From positions 1-32,910 of the forward strand of contig NZ_CAINTR010000074.1 of assembly GCF_903853455.1 (NCBI RefSeq): a stretch of 32,910 nucleotides of DNA, written 5' to 3'. Position numbers and translations under genes: made by a program. The DNA is from an uncultured Magnetospirillum sp. (lineage in GTDB: Bacteria > Pseudomonadota > Alphaproteobacteria > Rhodospirillales > Magnetospirillaceae). Below, piece after piece: positions 23,017 to 31,415 of the stretch. Numbering within the stretch: position 1 is the stretch's first letter; the number at the start of each line of letters is the position of its first letter. The notes under the pieces were generated by a model, which was not told the origin of the DNA, ran no database searches, and saw only the letters and a list, made by a program, of their open reading frames with translations.

Positions 23017-24810
23017 ATGAGTGACAGCCCCGCCCCCGCTCCCTACCGCGTTCTGGCCCGCAAATACCGGCCGACCGACTTTTCCGGCCTGATCGGGCAG
23101 GACGCGCTGGTGCGCACCCTGTCCAACGCCATCCAGAGCGGGCGACTGGCCCATGCCTTCGTGCTCACGGGCGTGCGCGGTGTCGGCAAGACCACCACCG
23201 CCCGCATCATCGCGCGGGCGCTGAATTGCGTCGGGCTCGACGGCAAGGGCGGCCCCACCATCGACCCCTGCGGCGTGTGCGAGCATTGCCGCGCCATCGC
23301 CGAGGACCGCCACGTCGATGTGCTGGAGATGGACGCCGCCAGCCGCACCGGCGTCGATGGCATCCGCGAGCTGATCGAGAGCGTTCGCTATCGCCCGACC
23401 TCGGCCCGCTTCAAGATCTACATCATCGACGAAGTGCACATGCTGTCGACGGCGGCGTTCAACGCCCTGCTGAAGACCCTGGAAGAGCCGCCCGAGCACG
23501 TCAAATTCGTCTTCGCCACCACCGAGATCCGCAAGATTCCGGTCACCGTCCTGTCGCGCTGTCAGCGCTTCGACCTGCGCCGGGTCGAGATGGACGTGCT
23601 GGCCAAGCATTTCGCCGGCATCGCGGTCAAGGAGCAGGCCGAGATCGAGCCCGCCGCCCTGAGGCTGATCGCGCGGGCCGCCGACGGTTCGGTGCGCGAC
23701 GGCCTGTCGCTGCTGGATCAGGCCATCAGCCACGGCGCCGGTCTGGTGTCCGAGGCCCAGGTCCGCGACATGCTGGGACTGGCCGACCGGGCCCGCGTCT
23801 TCGACCTGCTGGACGCGGTGATGACGGGCGAGGTGGCCGGGGCGCTGGACCAGATCGCCGACCAATACGCCGCCGGCGCCGACCCGGCGGTGGTGTTGCA
23901 GGACATGCTGGAGCTGGTCCACTGGCTGACCCGGCTCAAGGTCACCCCCGACGCCGCCGACGCCACCACCGTGTCCGAGACCGAGCGGGTCAAGGGCCGC
24001 CAGATGGCCGACGGGCTGTCGCTGGCCGCCCTGACCCGCGCTTGGCAGATGCTGCTGAAGGGCCTGGGCGAGACCCGCTCCGCTCCCAATCCGTTGCAGG
24101 CGGCCGAGATGGCGGTGGTGCGCCTCGCCTATGCCGCCGAGTTGCCCACCCCGGCCGAACTGGTGGAGCAACTGCGCTCCAACCCGCCGCCGGCGCCCCG
24201 TGGTCCCGGTGGCGGCGGGGGAGGAAGCGGCTTTGTCGGCGGCGTGGCCGATGCGGTCTCCGGCCATCATACCGGCGGCAACGGTGGGATAGGTGGTGGG
24301 GGGGGCGGCGCCACCGCTCTCAAGATGCAGCCGGCTTTCGTGGCGCCGCCGGTGCAACTGCCGGCCATGCCCGCCGGCTTCGCCGAGGTGGCGGCGCTGT
24401 TCGCCGACAAGCGCGAGGGCATCATCGCCATGCAGCTGCGCACCCAGGTCAACCTGGTGTCGTTCGAGGCCGGTCGGATCGAGTGGCGCCAGCACGGCAC
24501 CGCCAACGCCGACCTTCCCCCCAAGGTGGCGCGGCTGCTGTCGGAATGGACCGGCCGGCGCTGGACGGTGTCGCTCAATTCCTCCGATCCGGCCCAGCCG
24601 ACCCTGACCGAGCAGGAGGCCGGCGCCGAGCTGCGCCGCCGTCAGGACGCCGCCGAGCATCCCCTGGTCAAGGCGGTGCTGGCCGCCTTCCCCGACGCCG
24701 CCATCGAGGCGGTGCGCGAGTTGGAGCCCGAGGCGCCGCCGGAACCCCTGGCCGAGTATTTCGACCCGTCGCTCGACGGCGAGATGTTTCCTGGAGAAGA
24801 AGACCTATGA
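23017..24810 (+). CDS. dnaX: DNA polymerase III subunit tau (gamma/tau)
   Basis: DnaX is the clamp-loader ATPase that also links polymerase cores in the replisome. The product is 597 aa. Walker A GVRGVGKTT is at about 52-60. The zinc-binding Cys are C71, C85, C88 and C91. Walker B is IIDEVHM and sensor 1 is TVLSRCQRFDLRR. The AAA+ lid and collar domains extend to about 375. A Gly-rich linker (about 390-435) then leads to the tau-specific C-terminal domain. The linker DNA has eight G in a row (24298-24305), a possible slippage site, but no short gamma product is obvious. ybaB overlaps by 4 bases. Confidence 0.96.
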   Translation: MSDSPAPAPYRVLARKYRPTDFSGLIGQDALVRTLSNAIQSGRLAHAFVLTGVRGVGKTTTARIIARALNCVGLDGKGGPTIDPCGVCEHCRAIAEDRHVDVLEMDAASRTGVDGIRELIESVRYRPTSARFKIYIIDEVHMLSTAAFNALLKTLEEPPEHVKFVFATTEIRKIPVTVLSRCQRFDLRRVEMDVLAKHFAGIAVKEQAEIEPAALRLIARAADGSVRDGLSLLDQAISHGAGLVSEAQVRDMLGLADRARVFDLLDAVMTGEVAGALDQIADQYAAGADPAVVLQDMLELVHWLTRLKVTPDAADATTVSETERVKGRQMADGLSLAALTRAWQMLLKGLGETRSAPNPLQAAEMAVVRLAYAAELPTPAELVEQLRSNPPPAPRGPGGGGGGSGFVGGVADAVSGHHTGGNGGIGGGGGGATALKMQPAFVAPPVQLPAMPAGFAEVAALFADKREGIIAMQLRTQVNLVSFEAGRIEWRQHGTANADLPPKVARLLSEWTGRRWTVSLNSSDPAQPTLTEQEAGAELRRRQDAAEHPLVKAVLAAFPDAAIEAVRELEPEAPPEPLAEYFDPSLDGEMFPGEEDL

Positions 24811-25130
24811 AGAACCTTGGGAATTTGATGAAGCAGGCCTCGCAGATGCAGGCCAAGATGACCGAGATGCAGGCCAAGATGCAGGAGATCGAGGTCACCG
24901 GCGCCGCCGGGGCCGGCATGCTCCAGGTCACGCTGAATGGCAAGTTCGAGATGAAGAAGGTCAAGATCGACAAGTCGCTGATGGTTCCCGACGACGTCGA
25001 GGTGCTGGAAGACCTGCTGCTGGCCGCCTTCAACGACGCCAAGGGCAAGGCCGAACTCCTGATGCAGGAGGAAATGGCCAAGCTGACCGGCGGCCTCAGC
25101 CTGCCCGAGGGGTTCAAGCTGCCGTTCTGA
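24807..25130 (+). CDS. YbaB/EbfC family nucleoid-associated protein
   Basis: This 107-aa protein begins MKNLGNLMKQASQMQAKM, the family's amphipathic helix, and continues with IEVTGAAGAGMLQVTLNGKFEMKKVKID. It ends in GLSLPEGFKLPF, the normal family C-terminus. YbaB/EbfC proteins form dimers that bind DNA with low sequence preference. The gene overlaps dnaX by 4 bases and precedes recR, the usual order; co-expression with recombination and replication genes is inferred from that. Confidence 0.94.
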   Translation: MKNLGNLMKQASQMQAKMTEMQAKMQEIEVTGAAGAGMLQVTLNGKFEMKKVKIDKSLMVPDDVEVLEDLLLAAFNDAKGKAELLMQEEMAKLTGGLSLPEGFKLPF

Positions 25131-25149
25131 GGAGGGTTCACCCTCTTGT

Positions 25150-25285
25150 CGTCATTCCCGCGAAAGCGGGGGCCGAAGGGAACGCGGAGCGGACAATCCA
25201 TGGGGCGGGCGGCGAAATCTCAAGGACTGGGCCGAGGCTTTGGCCTGGCATGGACCCCCGCTTTCGCGGGGGTGACGAGGTGAGT
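25150..25285. repeat. Inverted pair of GAAA-capped palindromes, second locus
   Basis: CGTCATTCCCGCGAAAGCGG at 25150-25169 faces the reverse form ATGGACCCCCGCTTTCGCGG at 25249-25268, which continues GGGTGACGAGGTGAG. It is the same family as 22509-22621, again straddling a short gene-free spacer just after a gene (ybaB). This pair and the structured repeats that follow fill the 310 bases between ybaB and recR. Confidence 0.75.
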
Positions 25286-25291
25286 GAGGGC

Positions 25292-25318
25292 CGCATCCCG
25301 CCCGGCGATTGAGGGACA
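25292..25318 (+). repeat. Structured dispersed repeat, truncated copy C
   Basis: CGCATCCCGCCCGG and GCGATTGAGGGACA match the second half of the last hairpin plus the tail of the full element 3' of it. The preceding bases cannot form the hairpin. The copy appears cut at the hairpin loop, next to the palindrome pair that ends at 25285. Confidence 0.6.
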
Positions 25319-25340
25319 CGAATCGACGAGCCCGAGGCGA

Positions 25341-25420
25341 GGAGTTGCGGCCAAAGGCCGGCGCCGCTCATGCGGCGAAAGCCAAGGGATGCGGAACGCA
25401 TCCCGCCCGGCGCCTGAGGG
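25341..25420 (+). repeat. Structured dispersed repeat, full copy B
   Basis: GGAGTTGC (25341-25348) is followed by hairpin CGGCC-AAA-GGCCG (25348-25360), hairpin CGCCGC-TCAT-GCGGCG (25362-25377), the linker AAAGCCAA, hairpin GGGATGCG-GAA-CGCATCCC (25386-25404) and the tail GCCCGGCGCCTGAGGGA. All three stems are perfect. Compared with copy A at 14203-14282, the stems differ in sequence but keep pairing, while the linkers are the same. It ends about 20 bases before the recR start. Confidence 0.8.
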
Positions 25421-25440
25421 ACATACATAACGGAACCAAA

Positions 25441-26034
25441 ATGGTCGGACCCGAGATCGAGCGCCTGATACAACTCCTTTCGCGGTTGCCGGGGCTGGGG
25501 CCGCGCTCGGCCCGGCGCGCCGCCCTGCGTCTGGTGGAAAGGCGGGAAACCCTGCTGATCCCCCTGGGCGCGGCTATGACCGAGGCGGCGGCCAAGGTCA
25601 AGACCTGCTCGGTCTGCGGCAATTTCGACACCATCGACCCCTGCGCCATCTGCTGCGACCCTCGCCGCGACGCCGCGCTGCTCTGCGTGGTCGAGGACGT
25701 GGCCGGGCTGTGGGCCATGGAGCGCACCGGCAGCTTCAAGGGCCGCTACGCCGTGCTGGGCGGGTTGCTGTCGGCCTTGGACGGGGTAGGGCCGGAGGAT
25801 ATCGGCATCGCCCGGCTGGTGGAGCGCGCCCGCGACCCGGCGGTCAAGGAAGTGATCCTGGCCACCCCCGCCACGGTGGAGGGCCAGACCACCGCCCACT
25901 ACGTCGCCGACCGGCTGGCCGATTGCGACGTGTCGGTCACCGGCCTCGCCCATGGCGTGCCGGTGGGTGGCGAACTGGACCACCTGGACGACGGCACCAT
26001 CACCGCGGCGCTACGGGCGCGGCGGAGTTTCTGA
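25441..26034 (+). CDS. recR: Recombination mediator RecR
   Basis: RecR acts with RecF/RecO to load RecA on single-stranded gaps. The product is 197 aa. A helix-hairpin-helix region [19 protein letters not shown] comes first. A C4 zinc finger follows with C56, C59, C68 and C71 ([16 protein letters not shown]). The Toprim domain starts [35 protein letters not shown] and a [15 protein letters not shown] Walker-like C-terminus follow. The frame is open upstream through repeat DNA, but ATG 25441 gives the canonical N-terminus. No clear Shine-Dalgarno is present; the AAATAAC-like AT-rich sequence before it follows the repeat tail. Confidence 0.95.
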   Translation: MVGPEIERLIQLLSRLPGLGPRSARRAALRLVERRETLLIPLGAAMTEAAAKVKTCSVCGNFDTIDPCAICCDPRRDAALLCVVEDVAGLWAMERTGSFKGRYAVLGGLLSALDGVGPEDIGIARLVERARDPAVKEVILATPATVEGQTTAHYVADRLADCDVSVTGLAHGVPVGGELDHLDDGTITAALRARRSF

Positions 26035-26169
26035 CCCCAATCGCCTGTCCGCGCCTTGCTACTATTACGTCCGTCCATCTTGACGGGATTTCGCGCCTGC
26101 CCTTTTCTTTCAAGGCGCTGGAGCGGCCGGTTTCGGCAAGCATCGTGATGACGCGGGGGGGGGGTGGCG

Positions 26170-26736
26170 ATGAGGGGTGCATTCCGGGGGATTTGCCTGC
26201 TTTCCGTCATGATGCTTGGCGCCTGCGCCACAGCGGGGCAGAAATTCGAGCTGCCGAATCCCTCCGTGGGATCGGAACAATCCCGTGTCATCTTCTACCA
26301 CACCGGGAACGATATCTTTAACCGGGCGCCCGCCAATCTTTATCTCGATGACAAGCCCGTCTGCCTGTCCCGTGAGGGCGAAGCGGCCGCGTTTGATGTC
26401 GCACCCGGTGAGCACTCGCTGAAGATCCATACCAAGCTGACGTCTGGTACCTCGGTGCTGTTCTTCACCACGGAAGCCGGGAAAACGACTTATGTATCCG
26501 GTGGGACCAACACCAACCGCGCTGTCGTCGGCGCCCTGTTCGGCGTTCTTGGCACCTTGGCTGTGTCCGACCGCAGCACACCGGGGGGAGGTCATGTCTT
26601 CCTGGAACTGTCCTCCAAGGAGGCGGCGGACAAGGAAATGGGCAAGATGGAGCGTTCCAGTTGTCCCCCCGATTTCAAGGCCCCGCCGGCTCCCCCCACG
26701 CCCTCGCCGTCGTCACCGTCAACGGCGGCGCGGTAG
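26170..26736 (+). CDS. Small lipoprotein, possibly DUF2846-like
   Basis: This 188-aa predicted lipoprotein has a signal peptide MRGAFRGICLLSVMMLGAC with lipobox LGAC. A beta-rich domain follows (VIFYHTGNDIFNR, ANLYLDDKPVCLS, FDVAPGEHSLKIHT, TTEAGKTTYVSGG), resembling the carboxypeptidase-like beta fold of DUF2846 proteins. A Gly/Val stretch comes next, then a Pro/Ser-rich tail. I chose ATG 26170 over GTG 26164. Ten consecutive G (26155-26164) sit exactly where the ribosome-binding site should be. Third-position G/C bias is weaker than in neighbours (for example ATCTTTAACCGG), suggesting a less constrained or acquired gene. Confidence 0.7.
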   Translation: MRGAFRGICLLSVMMLGACATAGQKFELPNPSVGSEQSRVIFYHTGNDIFNRAPANLYLDDKPVCLSREGEAAAFDVAPGEHSLKIHTKLTSGTSVLFFTTEAGKTTYVSGGTNTNRAVVGALFGVLGTLAVSDRSTPGGGHVFLELSSKEAADKEMGKMERSSCPPDFKAPPAPPTPSPSSPSTAAR

Positions 26737-26756
26737 GCTCGTCTCGCCCTCACCTG

Positions 26757-27056
26757 TCAGCGTCCGGCGATGTGGCGTTCGCTCCGCTCGTCCTGCTCGT
26801 GATGGCGGTCGGGGTGGTGCGCCGCCGCCTGCTGGGGATGCGGCACTCCCTCCTCGCGGTAATGGGGGCGGGGCGGCGGGGCCGGCCGGACGACATAGGT
26901 GGGCGACGTCACCCAATAGGTGGGAGCGGGCTGGTAATAGGCGCCGCCGTAATCCGGCGAGGACCATGTGGGGCCACTCATGGCATAGGGGGCGATGACG
27001 CAGCCGCTCAAGCCGACGCTGAGCAGGGCGACCGTGGCGAGCAGACGGATTTTCAT
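26757..27056 (-). CDS. Small lipoprotein, unknown function
   Basis: This 99-aa protein has a signal peptide MKIRLLATVALLSVGLSGC with lipobox LSGC. The mature part is Tyr/Pro-rich (YYQPAPTYWV, VVRPAPPPRPHY) and ends in a His/Asp/Glu/Arg-rich tail. It is likely anchored in the envelope. The His-rich tail could bind metal, but that is a guess. GGGAG lies about 8 bases before ATG 27056. It is convergent with the lipoprotein ending at 26736, 20 bases away. Confidence 0.7.
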   Translation of the reverse strand: MKIRLLATVALLSVGLSGCVIAPYAMSGPTWSSPDYGGAYYQPAPTYWVTSPTYVVRPAPPPRPHYREEGVPHPQQAAAHHPDRHHEQDERSERHIAGR

Positions 27057-27133
27057 GGACGTTCTCCCACCCCCGGTTGGGGGGCTTCATGGGATCCATG
27101 CTGTTCGCCTTCGGTGTCAGGACGATGGTGGGA

Positions 27134-27604
27134 TCATGGCGAATTCGCCTTAAACGATGGTTCGAGGACGGTATCGACCCGGCGGTTCCTGGCCCAGGCC
27201 GCTTCGGTGTGGCGAGGATCGGCGGGGCGTTCCTTGCCGTAGCCGACGACCGTCATGCGTTCGGACGGAATGCCCCGGGCGGCCATGTGGGTCGCGACCG
27301 CCTTGGCCCGGCGTTCGCTCAAGGGCAACGAGAACTCCCGCGTCCCGTGCTCGTCGGTGTGTCCCTCCAGGATGATGCGATAATCGGGATGTTGCTTCAG
27401 CCAGACGATCTGGCGATCCAGCGCCGCCGTGGCGGTGGGGCTCAGGTCCAGATGGCCGTTGGCGAAGAACACCCGATGGCCGACCCGGGCGTAGAAGTCT
27501 CCCGGGCCGTCCTCCTCCGGTTGGGCGGCGACGGCCCGCATCATCGGTGCCGCCGCGAGGGCGGCGGCGAGGCGGCGCAGGAAATCGCGGCGGCGATGGG
27601 CCAT
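27134..27604 (-). CDS. OmpA/Pal-like peptidoglycan-binding protein with twin-arginine-type signal
   Basis: This is a 156-aa protein. Its N-terminus MAHRRRDFLRRLAAALAAAP has an R-R-x-F-L pattern and a moderately hydrophobic Ala-rich segment ending AVAA, typical of a Tat signal. An OmpA C-terminal domain follows from about residue 45: VFFANGHLDLSPTA, ILEGHTDEHGTREF, LSERRAKAVATHMAARGI and VVGYGKERP, with Asp and Arg positions that bind diaminopimelate in the family. No lipobox is present. The ATG shares one base with the stop of the GST gene (TGATG), so the two are coupled. Confidence 0.85.
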   Translation of the reverse strand: MAHRRRDFLRRLAAALAAAPMMRAVAAQPEEDGPGDFYARVGHRVFFANGHLDLSPTATAALDRQIVWLKQHPDYRIILEGHTDEHGTREFSLPLSERRAKAVATHMAARGIPSERMTVVGYGKERPADPRHTEAAWARNRRVDTVLEPSFKANSP

Positions 27605-28221
27605 CAGGCCGCCCGTTCCACCCATTCCCGCATGGCCGGCAATGCCATGATCGCGTCGCAATAGGCCCGTGACACGGCACTCACCGGCAGGTGATAGGTG
27701 CGGACGCGGCTGACCACCGGCGCGAACATGGCGTCGGCGATGGAGAAGCGTCCGAACAGGAACGGCCCCCCGGCTCCGAAGCGGGTGCGGCAATCGTTCC
27801 AGGCGGTGTCGATGCGGGCCATGTCGGCTGTGACCTCGTCGGGGATCTCGGCCATGGGGGTGTCGGCCAGCACGTCCATGGGGCAGTCGCGCCGGAGCGG
27901 CATGAAGCCCGAATGCATCTCGGCCGCGACGGCGCGGGCCACCGCGCGGGCCTGGACGTCGTCGGGCCACAGCTTCGCGGCGGGGAAGCGCTCGGCCAGA
28001 TAGTCGCAGATGGCCAGCGAGTCCCAGACCTTGAAGCCGTCGTCCTCCAGCAGCGGCACCTTGCCCGAGGGCGAGTGCTTGAGGATCTCCGCCTTGGTGT
28101 CGGGTTGGCGCAGGGTGACCTCGATCTCGCCGAAACCGATTCCGGCGGTCTTGAGGGCCAGCCAGGGGCGCAGCGACCATGATGAAAAACGCTTGGTGCC
28201 GATGACCAGGGTGAGAGCCAT
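27604..28221 (-). CDS. Glutathione S-transferase family protein
   Basis: This 205-aa cytosolic protein has an N-terminal thioredoxin-fold domain (LVIGTKRFSSWSLRPWLALK, with a Ser as likely glutathione-activating residue; GKVPLLEDDG; and WDSLAICDYLAE, the SxAI/ExxAI glutathione-binding block). An all-helical C-terminal domain ends around FGRFSIADAMFAPVVSR. The substrate is unknown. GGAG is about 10 bases before ATG 28221. It is divergent from the aminopeptidase across 66 bases and translationally coupled to the OmpA-like gene after it, an unusual pairing of cytosolic and exported products. Confidence 0.88.
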   Translation of the reverse strand: MALTLVIGTKRFSSWSLRPWLALKTAGIGFGEIEVTLRQPDTKAEILKHSPSGKVPLLEDDGFKVWDSLAICDYLAERFPAAKLWPDDVQARAVARAVAAEMHSGFMPLRRDCPMDVLADTPMAEIPDEVTADMARIDTAWNDCRTRFGAGGPFLFGRFSIADAMFAPVVSRVRTYHLPVSAVSRAYCDAIMALPAMREWVERAA

Positions 28222-28287
28222 GTTATATTCTCCGGTGACGGCGAAAGCGAAATATTGTCTAACGAAAGTGGGAATGGATAGGAGGAA

Positions 28288-29691
<1,404 letters not shown>

Positions 29692-29777
29692 CAAATCGTC
29701 ACAGGATGATGACGGCCATTGCCGGATGCCTCGGCCTCGGCTAAAAAGATTTCGTCGTCGCAACGAATGAGTGGGTG

Positions 29778-30143
29778 ATGGGCGTTCCTCTGAAAGCAGT
29801 GCAGGCGCTTGATCTTTGGCGGGGAGCCATTGTCGAGAGCGTGCGTCGGGATGCTCCCGATCTGTCTGCCCGTCAGATGGCTCTGCTGCTGACCGTCTAC
29901 CTGACCCCGCCGCCCCATACGGTGCGGGGTCTGGCCGCCACCCTCAACATCTCCAAGCCGGCGATCACCCGGGCGCTCGACCGCCTGACCGAGTTCGGTC
30001 TGGTCAAGCGCAAGGTGGACGAACAGGACCGCCGCTCGGTTCTGATCCAGCGGACCGTCAAGGGATCGGTGTTCCTGCGCGAGTTCGGCGACATCATCGT
30101 CTCCGCCGCCGCCACCGCCATCGCCTCGGACGGCGCTACTTAA
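29778..30143 (+). CDS. MarR-family transcriptional regulator (short)
   Basis: This protein of about 121 aa has a winged helix-turn-helix: QMALLLTVYL, TVRGLAATLNISKPAITRALDRLTEFGLVKRK, then the wing DEQDRRSVLIQRT. That is the MarR pattern, with Asp-x-x-Asp-Arg-Arg in the wing. The protein is shorter than a typical MarR and lacks most of the first and last dimerisation helices. The start is ATG 29778 (GTG 29775 is adjacent). The last 8 bases overlap the 3' end of the convergent TAXI gene, so the two transcripts could interfere. Target and ligand are unknown. Confidence 0.85.
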   Translation: MGVPLKAVQALDLWRGAIVESVRRDAPDLSARQMALLLTVYLTPPPHTVRGLAATLNISKPAITRALDRLTEFGLVKRKVDEQDRRSVLIQRTVKGSVFLREFGDIIVSAAATAIASDGAT

Positions 30144-31200
30144 TCACTCCGGCATCGAAATAATAGGCCGAGGCGCCGCCATGGAGCGGGATGCCGGTGC
30201 GTTCCATTTCGGTGGCGGACAGGCGGAACAGCTTGCCGCGCGGCTGGTTGTCGGTCAGCAGGATCTGGGTGCTGGGATGCCACAGCGCGCGGGTCACCCC
30301 GTAGATCAGGTCGTAGGGCTGGTTGGCGCCGGTGACCAGCATGACCCCCACCTCCAGCGTCTTCACCTCCGTCGCGAGCCCGGCATAGGTGTCGGCGGGA
30401 ATGGTCGCGGCGCCGAGGAAGGGATACTTCGCCCGCATCCTGTCCGCCTCCGGTCCGGCGATGGGAACCAGGTCGACAGCGGTCCGCTGGGCCAGTTCGG
30501 TCAGGATGGGGACGGGGTCGGCGTCGATCACCAGCATGGCGTCCAGGGTGCCGGCGGCCATGGCGTCGGCGGCCGGTCCCGGCGGCAGGGCGCTGAGCCT
30601 GAGCTGGGACTCGGTCAAGCCGAAGGCGGCCAGCAGCAGGCGTCCATGCACCAACTCGCCGGACTCCTTGCCGCCGAACGACACCCGCTTGCCCTTGAGG
30701 TCGTGGACCGATCGGATATGGGCGTCGCGCCGGGCCACCAGATGCAGGCTTTCGGGATAGAGCATGGCGATGGCGCGCAGATTCTTCGCCGCCCCCTTGT
30801 CCTTGTAGAGGCCGGTGCCGTGATAGGCCCAATAGGCGATGTCGGACTGGACCAGGGCGGCATCCAGGCGCTTGGCCTCGATGGCCTCGATGTTGGCGAC
30901 GGAACCGCCGGTGGATTTGGCCACCGCCACCATGCCCGGTACTCCGCATGATCCGCCCTTGTCGCAGTCGCGCGAGCCCGGCGGATTGCTGATGGCGTTG
31001 GCGAGCAGGCCGCCGAAGGCGAAGCGGGTTTCGGCGGTCGGGCCGGTTCCGATCTGGAAAAAGCGGATGTCCTGGGCGAGGACCGTTCCGACCGCCACCA
31101 CGCCGATGGCGGCGGCCAGGGCCAGCCGCCGTATAGGGCGGAGGATGGCGTTCGGGACATGCCGGGGAGGCTTTCCCGGCGCGGGACGGTTTGTCGGCAT
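30136..31200 (-). CDS. TAXI-family TRAP transporter solute-binding protein
   Basis: This exported protein of about 354 aa has a positively charged N-terminus, then a hydrophobic segment LALAAAIGVVAVGTVLAQ (about 35-52). The TAXI fold begins FFQIGTGPTAETRF. GSVANIEAI, LVQSDIAYWAYHG, YPESLHLVARRD and DLKGKRVSFGG are typical for the family. A Cys-containing insertion (GSRDCDKGGSCGV) lies near residue 85. It would bind a small solute in the periplasm for a TRAP permease, but no permease gene is in the window. ATG 31200 is chosen because upstream in-frame starts add a sequence without signal-peptide character; the ribosome-binding site is weak. Confidence 0.85.
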   Translation of the reverse strand: MPTNRPAPGKPPRHVPNAILRPIRRLALAAAIGVVAVGTVLAQDIRFFQIGTGPTAETRFAFGGLLANAISNPPGSRDCDKGGSCGVPGMVAVAKSTGGSVANIEAIEAKRLDAALVQSDIAYWAYHGTGLYKDKGAAKNLRAIAMLYPESLHLVARRDAHIRSVHDLKGKRVSFGGKESGELVHGRLLLAAFGLTESQLRLSALPPGPAADAMAAGTLDAMLVIDADPVPILTELAQRTAVDLVPIAGPEADRMRAKYPFLGAATIPADTYAGLATEVKTLEVGVMLVTGANQPYDLIYGVTRALWHPSTQILLTDNQPRGKLFRLSATEMERTGIPLHGGASAYYFDAGVIK

Positions 31201-31415
31201 ATTGCGTTTACGTGCTTTGTGGTCGATGGGCCGGGCCGCGCGGCAGCGCTGGACTCCTGATCCGGACAGGCTAGCACAACCGCTCCATATTAATAAGTAC
31301 TCATATTGCGACGCGTTCCTCGACAGGGCCGCGCGGCAGGGCATACATCTTGCCCATTGCGCACGGCGTCAAAGCAGGCAGAATGTGCGCGGCGACTTTG
31401 GGGGGTGCCATCCGA

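Noticed and set aside
23226-25130. A 634-codon frame joining the -1 frame of dnaX to ybaB
   Set aside because: It is an accident of high-GC codon usage. The dnaX frame has all motifs and ybaB has its own start overlapping the dnaX stop.
25309-25440. An in-frame 44-residue extension of RecR
   Set aside because: It lies wholly inside the repeat elements. ATG 25441 matches the family start.
31285-31349. TCGACA (31320-31325) and ATACAT (31343-31348) as a promoter for the 344-aa gene
   Set aside because: The -10 match is too weak to list; the AT-rich patch nearby could equally serve the divergent TAXI gene.
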